Assembly (NCBI GenBank): GCA_944321145.1
Contig: CALUKF010000023.1
Coordinates: 1-43,066, forward strand
Reading direction: 5' to 3'
From: an uncultured Odoribacter sp.
GTDB taxonomy: Bacteria > Bacteroidota > Bacteroidia > Bacteroidales > Marinifilaceae
Length of the DNA: 43,066 bases
This document shows positions 32,458 through 40,713 of the stretch, in pieces. Position 1 is the stretch's first letter; each line of letters begins with the position of its first letter. A model generated the notes under the pieces. It was not told where the DNA came from, made no database searches, and worked only from the letters and a program-made list of their open reading frames with translations. The translations under genes were made by a program, and so were the position numbers.

Positions 32458-33795
32458 ATGCAACCATTAACAGCCATCTCCCCCATTGACGGGAGATACC
32501 GTGACAAAGTCGAAAACCTTGCCAACTACTTCTCCGAGAGCGCGCTCATCCGCTACCGTGTGACAGTCGAAATCGAATACTTCATCGCCCTGTGCGAGAT
32601 ACCCCTGCCACAACTCATAGGCTTCAACCACGACCTCTTCGAACACCTGCGCGAAATCTACCGCAACTTCACTGTCGAAGATGCCCAGAAAATCAAAGAC
32701 ATCGAGAAAGTCACCAACCACGATGTCAAAGCCGTCGAATACTTCATCAAAGAGAAATTCGACAACCTTGGGCTCCATGAATACAAAGAATTTATCCACT
32801 TCGGCCTGACCTCACAGGACATCAACAATACCGCAGTGCCCTGCTCCTTCCGCGATGCCGTCTACGACGTTTACTACCCCGTTGTCGACAGCCTCCGTGC
32901 CAAACTCGAAGAGCTTGCCGAAGAATGGCGCGACGTCCCCATGCTCGCAAAAACACACGGGCAACCTGCCTCACCAACCCGCCTCGGCAAAGAGCTGAAA
33001 GTGTTCACCTACCGCCTTACCCGCCAATTGGAACTTCTAAAAAAAGTGCCTATTTCCGGAAAATTCGGAGGAGCCACCGGCAACTTCAACGCCCACCACA
33101 TCGCCTATCCCGGCATCGACTGGGCAGAATTCGGGCGCAAATTCCTCACCGAGAAACTCAAGCTCGAACGCGAGACCTACACGACCCAAATCTCCAACTA
33201 CGACAACTTCGCCGCCCTCTTCGACAACCTGCGGCGCATCAATAACATCATCATCGACCTCGACCGCGACTTCTGGACTTACATTTCCATGACCTACTTC
33301 AAACAGAAAATCAAAGAAGGCGAAGTCGGTTCCTCCGCCATGCCCCACAAAGTCAACCCCATCGACTTCGAAAACTCCGAAGGAAACCTTGGCATCGCCA
33401 ACGCCGTTTTCGACCACCTGAGCAACAAGCTCCCCATCTCACGCCTCCAACGTGACCTCACGGACTCCACCGTGCTCCGCAACATTGGCGTGCCACTCGC
33501 ACACACCATCATCGCCATGAAATCCACCCTCAAGGGGCTCGACAAACTCATCATCAACCGTGAAGCCATTGACAAAGACCTCGAAAAGAACTGGGCAGTT
33601 GTCGCCGAAGCCATCCAAACCATCCTCCGGCGCGAAGGCTACCCCAATCCCTACGAAGCCCTCAAGGCGCTCACGCGAACCAATAACCGAGTTACCCAAG
33701 CGTCCATCGCCGAATTCATCGACACCCTCGACATTCCCGACACGCTCAAAGAACAACTCAAGCAAATCACCCCGTCCAACTACACGGGCATCTAA
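32458..33795 (+). CDS. purB: Adenylosuccinate lyase
   Basis: This 445-residue cytoplasmic enzyme removes fumarate from SAICAR and from adenylosuccinate in purine synthesis. It is close to the E. coli-type PurB: start LTAISPIDGRYRDKV, HFGLTSQDINNTA (about 119-131), TKTHGQPASPT-like AKTHGQPASPT with a conserved His (about 165), and the fumarase/lyase signature GSSAMPHKVNPIDFEN (about 288-303) holding the mobile catalytic Ser loop. The length is normal and no key residue is missing. Codons are strongly C-ending. It is followed after 54 bp, including a small hairpin, by the ABC exporter gene on the same strand. Confidence 0.96.
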   Translation: MQPLTAISPIDGRYRDKVENLANYFSESALIRYRVTVEIEYFIALCEIPLPQLIGFNHDLFEHLREIYRNFTVEDAQKIKDIEKVTNHDVKAVEYFIKEKFDNLGLHEYKEFIHFGLTSQDINNTAVPCSFRDAVYDVYYPVVDSLRAKLEELAEEWRDVPMLAKTHGQPASPTRLGKELKVFTYRLTRQLELLKKVPISGKFGGATGNFNAHHIAYPGIDWAEFGRKFLTEKLKLERETYTTQISNYDNFAALFDNLRRINNIIIDLDRDFWTYISMTYFKQKIKEGEVGSSAMPHKVNPIDFENSEGNLGIANAVFDHLSNKLPISRLQRDLTDSTVLRNIGVPLAHTIIAMKSTLKGLDKLIINREAIDKDLEKNWAVVAEAIQTILRREGYPNPYEALKALTRTNNRVTQASIAEFIDTLDIPDTLKEQLKQITPSNYTGI

Positions 33796-33802
33796 TAACC
33801 AA

Positions 33803-33825
33803 GCTCCCCCTACCTCAGGGGGAGC
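33803..33825 (+). terminator. Hairpin between purB and the ABC exporter gene
   Basis: GCTCCCCCT (33803-33811), loop ACCTC, AGGGGGAGC (33817-33825) is a perfect 9-bp GC-rich stem. No T run follows. It resembles the CTCCCCTA/TAGGGGAG modules inside elements B and C, so it may be a solo copy of that module rather than a plain terminator. Confidence 0.5.
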
Positions 33826-33849
33826 ACCATTTAAAACCCAATCACACAC

Positions 33850-35673
33850 ATGCACGACCTCCTATCCATCCTTCGCCGCTTCATCCCGCCCTATAAAATG
33901 CGGGTAGCCAAAAGTATACTCTACAACTTCCTCCACGCCATCTTCGGCAGCCTCTCCATTGCCATGCTCATCCCCATCCTTGGCATCATCTTCAGCAGCC
34001 AGCAGGATGTCACGGAGAAAGTGCCCTTCGCCCTGGACACCGACACCATCAAACAGCTCTTCAACTACTACGTCACCCAAATCAAATACGAATACGGTGC
34101 CTCCGCCACCCTCATCCTCATCGGCGGCGTCGCCATCGTCGCCACAGCCCTCAAAACCGGCTTCGCCTATCTCGGTTCCTACGAACTCATCTTCATACGC
34201 AACGGCGTCGTGCGCGACATCCGCCGCAAAATCTACCTCAAAATCCTCTCCCTTCCCCTTCCCTTCTTCTCCGAAGAACGCAAAGGAGACATCATTGCCC
34301 GCATGACCGGCGACGTCCAGGAAGTCGAAGCCTCCGTCATGAGCTCCCTCGACATGTTCTTCCAAAACCCCATCCTCATCCTCGTTTACCTCACCATGAT
34401 GCTCCTCATGAGCTGGCAGCTCACCCTTTTCGTCTTCCTCCTCCTCCCCATCATGGGATGGCTCATCGGCCGTGTAGGCAAAAACCTCAAGCGCCGCTCC
34501 TATGAAGGGCAGACCAAAATGGGCGAAATCCTCGCCCTCATGGAAGAAACCCTCTCCGGGCTCCGCGTCATCAAAGCCTTCAACGCCGAATCCAAAATGG
34601 AACACCGCTTCTCCGACGAAAACGAAGCCTACCGCCGCATCCAAAACCGCCTCATGCGCCGCCGTTCACTCGCCCACCCCATGAGCGAATTCCTCGGCAC
34701 CATCGTCATCGTCATCATCCTCTGGTTCGGAGGCTCCCTCGTCCTCGGCGAAAGCGCCTCCCTCAGCCCCGAAGTATTCATCTCCTACATCGCCCTTTTC
34801 TACTGCATCATCAACCCTGCAAAAAACCTCACAAACGCCTACTACAGCATCCAGAAAGGGCTTGCCGCCATGGAACGCATCGACGTCATCCTCGCCGCAG
34901 AATCCTCCATCCAAGAACCCGCGCATCCCCAACCCATTGCCAACTTCAACAGCCAAATCGAATACCGCCACGTTTCTTTCTCCTATAACGGCACCAAACA
35001 AGTCCTTCGCGACATCAACCTCACCATCCCCAAAGGCAAAACCATCGCCCTCGTCGGGCAATCCGGGTCAGGGAAAAGCACCCTCGTCGACCTCCTTCCC
35101 CGCTTCTATGATGTCACCGAAGGCGCCATCCTCATCGACGGCACCGACATCCGCCGCCTCTCCTTCTACAACCTCCGTGAACTCATGGGCAACGTAAACC
35201 AAGACCCCATCCTCTTCAACGACACCATATACAATAACATCGCTTTCGGCGTCGAGCATGCCACCCCCGAACAGGTGGAACAGGCAGCGCGTATCGCCAA
35301 CGCCCATGACTTCATCCTCCAGACCGAACACGGCTACCAGACCGTCATCGGCGACCGCGGCGGCAAGCTCAGCGGCGGACAACGCCAACGCCTCAGCATC
35401 GCACGTGCCGTCCTCAAGAATCCTCCCATCATGATTCTCGACGAAGCCACCTCCGCCCTTGACACCGAATCCGAAAAACTCGTCCAGGAAGCGCTCGACA
35501 ACCTCATGCGCAACCGCACCTCCATCGTCATCGCCCACCGCCTCTCCACCATCAAAAACGCCGACCTTATCTGCGTATTCCACGACGGGCAAATCGTCGA
35601 GCGGGGCACCCACAATGAGCTCCTCCGCCAAAACGGCATCTACACCAAATTATATAACATGCAAAACTTCTAA
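33850..35673 (+). CDS. MsbA-like ABC exporter (fused permease and ATPase)
   Basis: This 607-residue half-transporter has six membrane segments in its first 310 residues (for example SLSIAMLIPILGIIF, LILIGGVAIVATAL, ILILVYLTMMLLMSWQLTLF, FLGTIVIVIILWFGGSLV) and an ABC ATPase domain (about 370-607). Walker A GQSGSGKST is at about 403-411, the signature LSGGQRQR at about 507-514 and Walker B IMILDEATSALD at about 525-536, with the H-loop IVIAHRLST. It works as a homodimer in the inner membrane. The order resembles MsbA lipid A flippases, and a lipid or lipid-linked substrate is a reasonable guess; drug exporters have the same layout. It lies between purB and queF, 10 bp before queF, probably co-transcribed with the latter. 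Confidence 0.9.
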   Translation: MHDLLSILRRFIPPYKMRVAKSILYNFLHAIFGSLSIAMLIPILGIIFSSQQDVTEKVPFALDTDTIKQLFNYYVTQIKYEYGASATLILIGGVAIVATALKTGFAYLGSYELIFIRNGVVRDIRRKIYLKILSLPLPFFSEERKGDIIARMTGDVQEVEASVMSSLDMFFQNPILILVYLTMMLLMSWQLTLFVFLLLPIMGWLIGRVGKNLKRRSYEGQTKMGEILALMEETLSGLRVIKAFNAESKMEHRFSDENEAYRRIQNRLMRRRSLAHPMSEFLGTIVIVIILWFGGSLVLGESASLSPEVFISYIALFYCIINPAKNLTNAYYSIQKGLAAMERIDVILAAESSIQEPAHPQPIANFNSQIEYRHVSFSYNGTKQVLRDINLTIPKGKTIALVGQSGSGKSTLVDLLPRFYDVTEGAILIDGTDIRRLSFYNLRELMGNVNQDPILFNDTIYNNIAFGVEHATPEQVEQAARIANAHDFILQTEHGYQTVIGDRGGKLSGGQRQRLSIARAVLKNPPIMILDEATSALDTESEKLVQEALDNLMRNRTSIVIAHRLSTIKNADLICVFHDGQIVERGTHNELLRQNGIYTKLYNMQNF

Positions 35674-35683
35674 TACACACGCC

Positions 35684-36553
35684 ATGGAAGCAAAAGACAT
35701 TTTAGGGCAACACATCCCCACCCCCGAACACTACAACCCCGATGTCCTCGTTGCCGTCCCACGCAGCGAAAACCGCCAAAAATGCGGCATCCGCCCCCAA
35801 CTCTTCTCCGGGCTGGACATCTGGCACGCCTACGAAGCGAGCTTCCTGCTCGACAACGGCATGCCCTTCTCCGGCATCCTCAAACTCGCCGTCCCCTCCA
35901 CCAGCGAAAACATCGTGGAAAGCAAATCCCTCAAACTCTACCTTGCCTCCTTCAACATGGAGCGCATGGGCAGCACCGTCGAGAGCGCTGCCCGCCGCCT
36001 CGAAACCACCGTCATGAAAGACCTCCTCGGCAAAGCGGGCGTTCCCGCCACCTGCCGCCTCCACCCCCTCGAACCCGCCACCCGTGACGTATCTGATTTC
36101 ATCCCCTACCTTCCTCTCGAAGACCTGCTCGACATCGGACGCCTGTCCGCCGGCACCTACGAAGAATGCCCCTCCCTCCTCGAAGAAGACATCCTCCCCG
36201 CCGCCGGCGAAATAAAAGTCTGCAGCCGCCTCCTTCGCAGCAACTGCAAAATCACCCACCAGCCCGACTGGGGCACCGTCTACATCCGCCTCTCCGCCCG
36301 GAGGCTCCCCGCCTACAAATCCCTGCTGCGCTACATCGTCTCCTTCCGCAACGAATACCACTTCCACGAAGAAATCTGCGAAATCATCTACCAACGCCTC
36401 CACGACCTCTTCTCACCCGACAAACTCATGGTCGCCTGCGTATACACCCGCCGCGGCGGCATCAACATCTGCCCCGTCCGCGCCAATGCCCCCGAACTCC
36501 TTCCCCCCTTCCTCTGCGACCTCCACGCCATCACCGACCGCAGTTTCCGCTGA
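35684..36553 (+). CDS. queF: NADPH-dependent 7-cyano-7-deazaguanine reductase, long form
   Basis: This 289-residue protein reduces the nitrile preQ0 to preQ1 in queuosine synthesis. It is the long, bimodular QueF of the E. coli kind: an N-terminal T-fold half with FSGLDIWHAYEASFLLDNGM and VPSTSENIVESKSLKLYLAS (the QueF motif), and a C-terminal half with the nucleophile Cys in LRSNCKITHQPDWG (Cys about 188, Asp about 195), SFRNEYHFHEEICEIIY and YTRRGGINICPVRA. All catalytic parts are present. Start at the ATG at 35684, 10 bp after the ABC exporter stop. Codons are very C-rich. I recall the Bacteroides QueF as the short form, so the long form may be an acquired version. Confidence 0.92.
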   Translation: MEAKDILGQHIPTPEHYNPDVLVAVPRSENRQKCGIRPQLFSGLDIWHAYEASFLLDNGMPFSGILKLAVPSTSENIVESKSLKLYLASFNMERMGSTVESAARRLETTVMKDLLGKAGVPATCRLHPLEPATRDVSDFIPYLPLEDLLDIGRLSAGTYEECPSLLEEDILPAAGEIKVCSRLLRSNCKITHQPDWGTVYIRLSARRLPAYKSLLRYIVSFRNEYHFHEEICEIIYQRLHDLFSPDKLMVACVYTRRGGINICPVRANAPELLPPFLCDLHAITDRSFR

Positions 36554-36682
36554 TCCAAATTCCTAATTATAATAAATTTACACTATTCCATGACACAGAT
36601 GGAGGAAAGCAAGCACTGTATCTCCTCCTACCGGCTATAATCCTATTATTAATTCTACAGTCCCAAAGGACAAATATCTCTC

Positions 36683-38893
36683 CTACTGCCGAGTAATGAT
36701 AAATTTTCGCAAGTAAGCTTCGTGGGAGTCGCTGCTCTTGTTTAGCAAGCGGATGTATTTGGCATTGGCACCTTGCGCATCGGCTTTCAGGACGGTTTTC
36801 GATACGGTGAAAGGTATTTCCTGCCACTGGTTGCCATCGGAGGATACCTCAAGGCGCAACCAGTCTGCCACCCCTTCTACGCCCAAATCCGCTTCGATTT
36901 TCTGCAAAGCAACGTTCCGCTCCAATTCCATGCCCGCATATTGTCCCGCTTCCCAGCGAACCACTTCAAGCACGGGCGAAAGGTAAATCTGGTTTGCCCG
37001 CACGCGAACGGCGGAATTTGTGCATTGGGGAAGCGAACTGTAAGATTTGTGCGGCGAAGTATAGACACGGCTATCCAAACGAGCACCCGTTTCCTGGTTG
37101 AAACGAGCGACAGAAAGGGCGAAAAGGCTGTCTGCCAAGGGCTGCATTACAAGGGAAGCCGTCTTCATACCCGGCTGACCTGAATTTTGATTATAGGTCT
37201 GGTTAAGAAGGTAACTTTGTTTTTGCAATGCCTGCAGGTGGCGGTATTTCCGCATGAAGAGCGCTTCGTCCTTTTCTTTCAGGGCTTTCGCCATCTCCAA
37301 TGCCGCCATGCCCGACTTGCCGACGATGCTGAATTGGTAGAGCCAAGGGGTGATTTCAGCCACAAGCAGGCTGTCTTCTTCGTTCATTGCCAAACGGTCT
37401 GCCGCCTCCACCATTTTGGCATATTCATCGTACAATGCCTCATAGTCTGCCCGAGCATATTCCCCATTACGGCAATCTGCCCAAAAACGCTCAGCCACAG
37501 GCTGTATTTCCACCGATTCCTCGCGGCGGTAACCGTGACCGTTAGCCCCCAAATCAGAATTGTGGTCGGCAAATACCTGCAACGCATCGGCATCTCCGGG
37601 CAGAAGGGTGCAGACAGCCCGTTTCCATGATGCCACACTGTTGAACTGCTGCGGGTTCCATGCGTAATCGGCAATGCTGTAGATGGCTATTTTGGATGCC
37701 TCGGGATGCTCCATCGGATTGGTCGTGAAACCGGCAATCCGTGTGCCGGCAGCCGTCTCCAAACCGTAAATGCGTCCCAAGAGCAAATGGTCTCGCACAT
37801 AATCCGTCACGGGGAAGTTCCACCAAATATAGGCTTGGCGATTGATGCGGGCATTTACCCACTCGACCCCCTCAACGGTAATGTCGGATACAACGGAATT
37901 TCCTGTCCACATGATTTGGATGGAAGGGTTCAACTCCTCCCCCAATACCGACAGATAATCCGGCAAATGACGCTCCCAAGCCCGATTGTAAATTGTGGGA
38001 CACATGATGAGGGGCGTCACGTCACCTTTGGCTTTAACGAAGTGTTCGTCCACATAGTTCAGCAAGTCAGCTTGCTTGGAAGGATCAGTTCCCTCGCCGG
38101 AAATATCGTCAAAAAAGACGGCAAAAGAGCGGACGCCCAAGCGATACATTTTCTCGAATTTGGCAAGCAACAAGTCGCGGTCAAGGGTGTTCCACTTAAT
38201 GTCCTGACCGGGATGAATTGCCCACACGAAATCCACGGCATTCTCTTTTGCTTTGGTTGCCAATTCCGCAATTTGCCGGGCTTCTTGCTCCGGATAAGGC
38301 TCACGCCAATGGGGAGTGCGGTGGTAAGGGTCGTCCTTGGGACCATATATATAAGTGTTCATCTTGTTTTGCCCGTAGAATTCCAATTGACGGAGACGGG
38401 CTTCGTGGCTCCAAGGGGTGCCATAGAAACCTTCCACTACGCCACGGAAACGCACAGCCGGATAGTCATGGATTTCCACGTAAGGCAATTGCCCGTCTTG
38501 CAGCAATTGCGCAAGGGTCTGCACGGCATAAAACGTGCCCCGTTCATCGGCACCTGCCAGCACGACGGTACCCTCCTCGACCAGCAAATAGTAGCCCTCC
38601 GGCTGCTGGGGAATGGCTTTGGCATATTTCCGGACAGCTTTATCGCCTTTCTCGCCGATGTAAATGTCAATTTTACCACCGTTGCCTGTGCTTTTCCCAC
38701 ACAAGGCTTTCAGCCGCTCAACGGCATAGGGACTGGCAGCCTCACTGCCCACAATTTGAATATCGGAGGAAAAGTTTAACTTGCCTTCCTTGACTTGCAT
38801 TTCTTGCGGCACAGGACTGACCGACACCGCCTGCGCCCTCGCCCAATGTCCGCACATCAAGCACAGCGCCATACAGATGATTCTTATTCTCAT
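36683..38893 (-). CDS. GH84 beta-N-acetylhexosaminidase (BtGH84/O-GlcNAcase type), exported
   Basis: This 736-residue enzyme resembles B. thetaiotaomicron GH84, which removes beta-linked GlcNAc by substrate-assisted catalysis. A signal peptide (ending WARAQA, about 21) is followed by a GH20b-like N-terminal domain (about 22-140), the catalytic TIM barrel (about 147-430) with FRGVVEGFYGTPWS, KDDPYHR, the catalytic Asp pair in AVFFDDISGEG (about 262-263), IMWTGNSVVSDIT and WWNFPVTDYVRDHL, then a helical domain and a C-terminal carbohydrate-binding-like beta-sandwich. All key residues are visible. It probably acts on host O- or N-glycans or peptidoglycan-like material in the periplasm or outside. 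It is the last gene of the run starting at argS, 19 bp after the inositol-phosphatase-like gene. Confidence 0.93.
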   Translation of the reverse strand: MRIRIICMALCLMCGHWARAQAVSVSPVPQEMQVKEGKLNFSSDIQIVGSEAASPYAVERLKALCGKSTGNGGKIDIYIGEKGDKAVRKYAKAIPQQPEGYYLLVEEGTVVLAGADERGTFYAVQTLAQLLQDGQLPYVEIHDYPAVRFRGVVEGFYGTPWSHEARLRQLEFYGQNKMNTYIYGPKDDPYHRTPHWREPYPEQEARQIAELATKAKENAVDFVWAIHPGQDIKWNTLDRDLLLAKFEKMYRLGVRSFAVFFDDISGEGTDPSKQADLLNYVDEHFVKAKGDVTPLIMCPTIYNRAWERHLPDYLSVLGEELNPSIQIMWTGNSVVSDITVEGVEWVNARINRQAYIWWNFPVTDYVRDHLLLGRIYGLETAAGTRIAGFTTNPMEHPEASKIAIYSIADYAWNPQQFNSVASWKRAVCTLLPGDADALQVFADHNSDLGANGHGYRREESVEIQPVAERFWADCRNGEYARADYEALYDEYAKMVEAADRLAMNEEDSLLVAEITPWLYQFSIVGKSGMAALEMAKALKEKDEALFMRKYRHLQALQKQSYLLNQTYNQNSGQPGMKTASLVMQPLADSLFALSVARFNQETGARLDSRVYTSPHKSYSSLPQCTNSAVRVRANQIYLSPVLEVVRWEAGQYAGMELERNVALQKIEADLGVEGVADWLRLEVSSDGNQWQEIPFTVSKTVLKADAQGANAKYIRLLNKSSDSHEAYLRKFIITRQ

Positions 38894-38912
38894 AACCTTC
38901 TCAATTTATATA

Positions 38913-39692
38913 TTAGTGTATTTTCTCACGTATCAATTCGACCATGGCAGGATTGCCCGCAATAATCGAAACACCGCGGTTCTCACGGAAAGATACCACG
39001 ATGCCCCCCGCCTCCTCAACTATCAACGCACCGGCACACATATCCCACAGGTTGAGGTTCAGCTCCCAATAGCCGTCAAGCCAACCGGCAGCCGTGCAAC
39101 ACAAGTCATAGGCTGCCGTGCCCATACGGCGAATGCCCCTGAGATGCGGCAGGATAGACACGAGATTGGGGATGTTGTTGTCCGGATTGATGCCCTTGTC
39201 GTAAGGGAAGCCCGTCCCCAAAACTGCATGCGCCAAATCCGTTTTCGCGGAAACCCGTATCGGCTCGCCATTCAAGAAAGCCCCTCCCCCCTTTACAGCC
39301 GTATAAAGTTCCTCCAAACGAGGAGCGTAAACCACGCCCAAAACAGTCTCGCCGTCCTGTTGCAAACCAATGGAAACCGTGAAAATGGGCAGCCCTTGAC
39401 TAAAATTGTTTGTCCCGTCCAAAGGGTCTATCACCCAACGCCAGCCGGAATGCCCGGCATGTGCCCCCGTCTCTTCGCCCAAAACGGAATGGTCGGGGAA
39501 ATGCCCCTGAATTGCAGCCAGCAAAAAGGCTTCGCCCTCTTTATCTGCCCGGGTCACAACGTCGTAAACCGTTGATTTGGTTTGAATGTCCAAATCGTTT
39601 TTCCGGAAATGGGAAAGATGTATCTCCCCCACCTGCTTTGCCCAACCGACAGCTAACTCCAGCGTTTTGTTTAAATCCAATTCCTTCGTCAT
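38913..39692 (-). CDS. Inositol monophosphatase family protein (SuhB/CysQ-like)
   Basis: This 259-residue cytoplasmic protein belongs to the Mg-dependent, lithium-sensitive phosphatase family. The metal-binding motifs are DVVTRADKEGE (about 44-54), LGEETGAHAG, WVIDPLDGTNNFSQGLP (about 86-102), and LWDMCAGALIVEEAGG near the C-terminus. All metal ligands (Glu of GEE, both Asp of DPLDGT, Asp of WD) are present. The substrate may be inositol phosphate, 3'-phosphoadenosine phosphate or fructose-1,6-bisphosphate; the sequence does not decide. It lies between the 23-bp repeat array and GH84, in the same direction as both neighbours. Confidence 0.9.
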   Translation of the reverse strand: MTKELDLNKTLELAVGWAKQVGEIHLSHFRKNDLDIQTKSTVYDVVTRADKEGEAFLLAAIQGHFPDHSVLGEETGAHAGHSGWRWVIDPLDGTNNFSQGLPIFTVSIGLQQDGETVLGVVYAPRLEELYTAVKGGGAFLNGEPIRVSAKTDLAHAVLGTGFPYDKGINPDNNIPNLVSILPHLRGIRRMGTAAYDLCCTAAGWLDGYWELNLNLWDMCAGALIVEEAGGIVVSFRENRGVSIIAGNPAMVELIREKIH

Positions 39693-39747
39693 TGTTCAAA
39701 ATGTATTATTCTATTCTTTTCATACTCTTTCTCCTCTAAAGGGATTG

Positions 39748-39885
39748 CCACTCGGGCGAGTGGGACATACCCACCAAGGCGAGTGGTGCGGGCGTACCAA
39801 GCACCGTGGTGCGTTCCCACCATGCACCGTGGTACGGGCGCACCACGAAGCATGGTAGCCCCGCACCTTATGCACCAATGGGAAC
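39748..39885. repeat. Six tandem 23-bp palindromic repeats
   Basis: Six degenerate units of exactly 23 bp begin at 39748, 39771, 39794, 39817, 39840 and 39863. The first five units contain a dyad of the form CCAC...GTGG or ACCA-N7-TGGT: CCACTCGGGCGAGTGG, CCACCAAGGCGAGTGG, ACCAAGCACCGTGGT, ACCATGCACCGTGGT and ACCACGAAGCATGGT. The sixth is weaker and overlaps the last codons of the PHP phosphatase gene. The array lies in the gap between the PHP and inositol-phosphatase-like genes. 23 bp is about two helical turns, so the dyads face one side of the DNA. Confidence 0.8.
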
Positions 39886-40707
39886 ATCCTGCCATTTGCC
39901 GCCGTGCAACTCGCGGACAGTGCGGAAACCCATTGCCTTCAACCCTTCCAAAGCTTCGCGCCGACCGGCATTAATCAGGGAAGGCAGATGGCTGTCGGAA
40001 TTGACCACTACGGGGATACCCCGCTCGGCAATGCCTTTCCAGCAGCTTTTATCCGGGAAGAAGCGTTGCCGCTTCAACCAAGCCTTTGTATTGATTTCCA
40101 ACATCAATCCTTTCTCTGCCACCAAATCGAAAAAGTCATTGCGCAATTGGGCATACCATGCTTCCCCGGTCACTCCGGGCACGCAGCACTCAGCGTTGTA
40201 GGCAATTTTATCGGCATGCCCGACAAAATCGAAGCCTCCAAGTTCCACCATCTCCATGGATGCCTGAAAATACGCCCCTACCATGCGCCGCAAATCGCCT
40301 TTGAAATATTGAGCCAGCAAGGCATGGAAATGCTCAGAGCTGGTGTCTGTGTCAATCAACCTCCCTTCGTCTGTATAAATCAGATGCACGGAACCAATCC
40401 GATAGTCCAAAGGCAATGACTGGAAATAGGCATTTGCCGGATGGCTGTCCTTATCCAGATAATCAATTTCCATACCGGCATACAACTCAATGCGGTCGTC
40501 GTAGAGCGCACGCAAGCGGGCAATCTCCTGCAGGTATTCCGGCACCCGCTCTTTGACCATCGTGTAATGCGAAGGGAAAGGCAACGGGGCATGCGAAGAC
40601 ACCCCGTATGCGCTGAAACCTTCGGCAACAGCCTCCTTCACAAAGGCTTCCATCGGCGCTTTGCCATCGCAAAAGTCGCAATGGCTATGATAGTTCGTCT
40701 GATTCAT
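39868..40707 (-). CDS. PHP-domain histidinol-phosphatase-like protein (HisJ/HisK family)
   Basis: This 279-residue cytoplasmic protein belongs to the PHP phosphoesterase family with three metal ions. Metal-ligand motifs: NYHSHCDFCDG (first His pair, about 5-13), GVSSHAPLP, LYAGMEIDYL (Glu about 80), GSVHLIYT, GHADKIAYN, MLEINTKAW and VVNSDSHLP near the C-terminus. This order matches HisJ-type histidinol phosphate phosphatases of the histidine pathway; no other his gene is in the window, so another sugar or nucleotide phosphate remains possible. The gene begins 6 bp after argS and its last codons run into the 23-bp repeat array. Confidence 0.88.
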   Translation of the reverse strand: MNQTNYHSHCDFCDGKAPMEAFVKEAVAEGFSAYGVSSHAPLPFPSHYTMVKERVPEYLQEIARLRALYDDRIELYAGMEIDYLDKDSHPANAYFQSLPLDYRIGSVHLIYTDEGRLIDTDTSSEHFHALLAQYFKGDLRRMVGAYFQASMEMVELGGFDFVGHADKIAYNAECCVPGVTGEAWYAQLRNDFFDLVAEKGLMLEINTKAWLKRQRFFPDKSCWKGIAERGIPVVVNSDSHLPSLINAGRREALEGLKAMGFRTVRELHGGKWQDVPIGA

Positions 40708-40713
40708 CCGCCG

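Noticed and set aside
36554-36682. Possible gene or RNA between queF and GH84
   Set aside because: Only 129 bases between two convergent gene ends, with no conserved frame, cloverleaf or strong hairpin that I can see.
39748-39885. Possible CRISPR array at the 23-bp repeats
   Set aside because: There are no unique spacers; the repeats are directly adjacent and degenerate, and no cas gene is present.
39689-39895. Short open frame across the 23-bp repeats
   Set aside because: The repeat period is not a multiple of three and the frame has no start context; it is non-coding repeat DNA.
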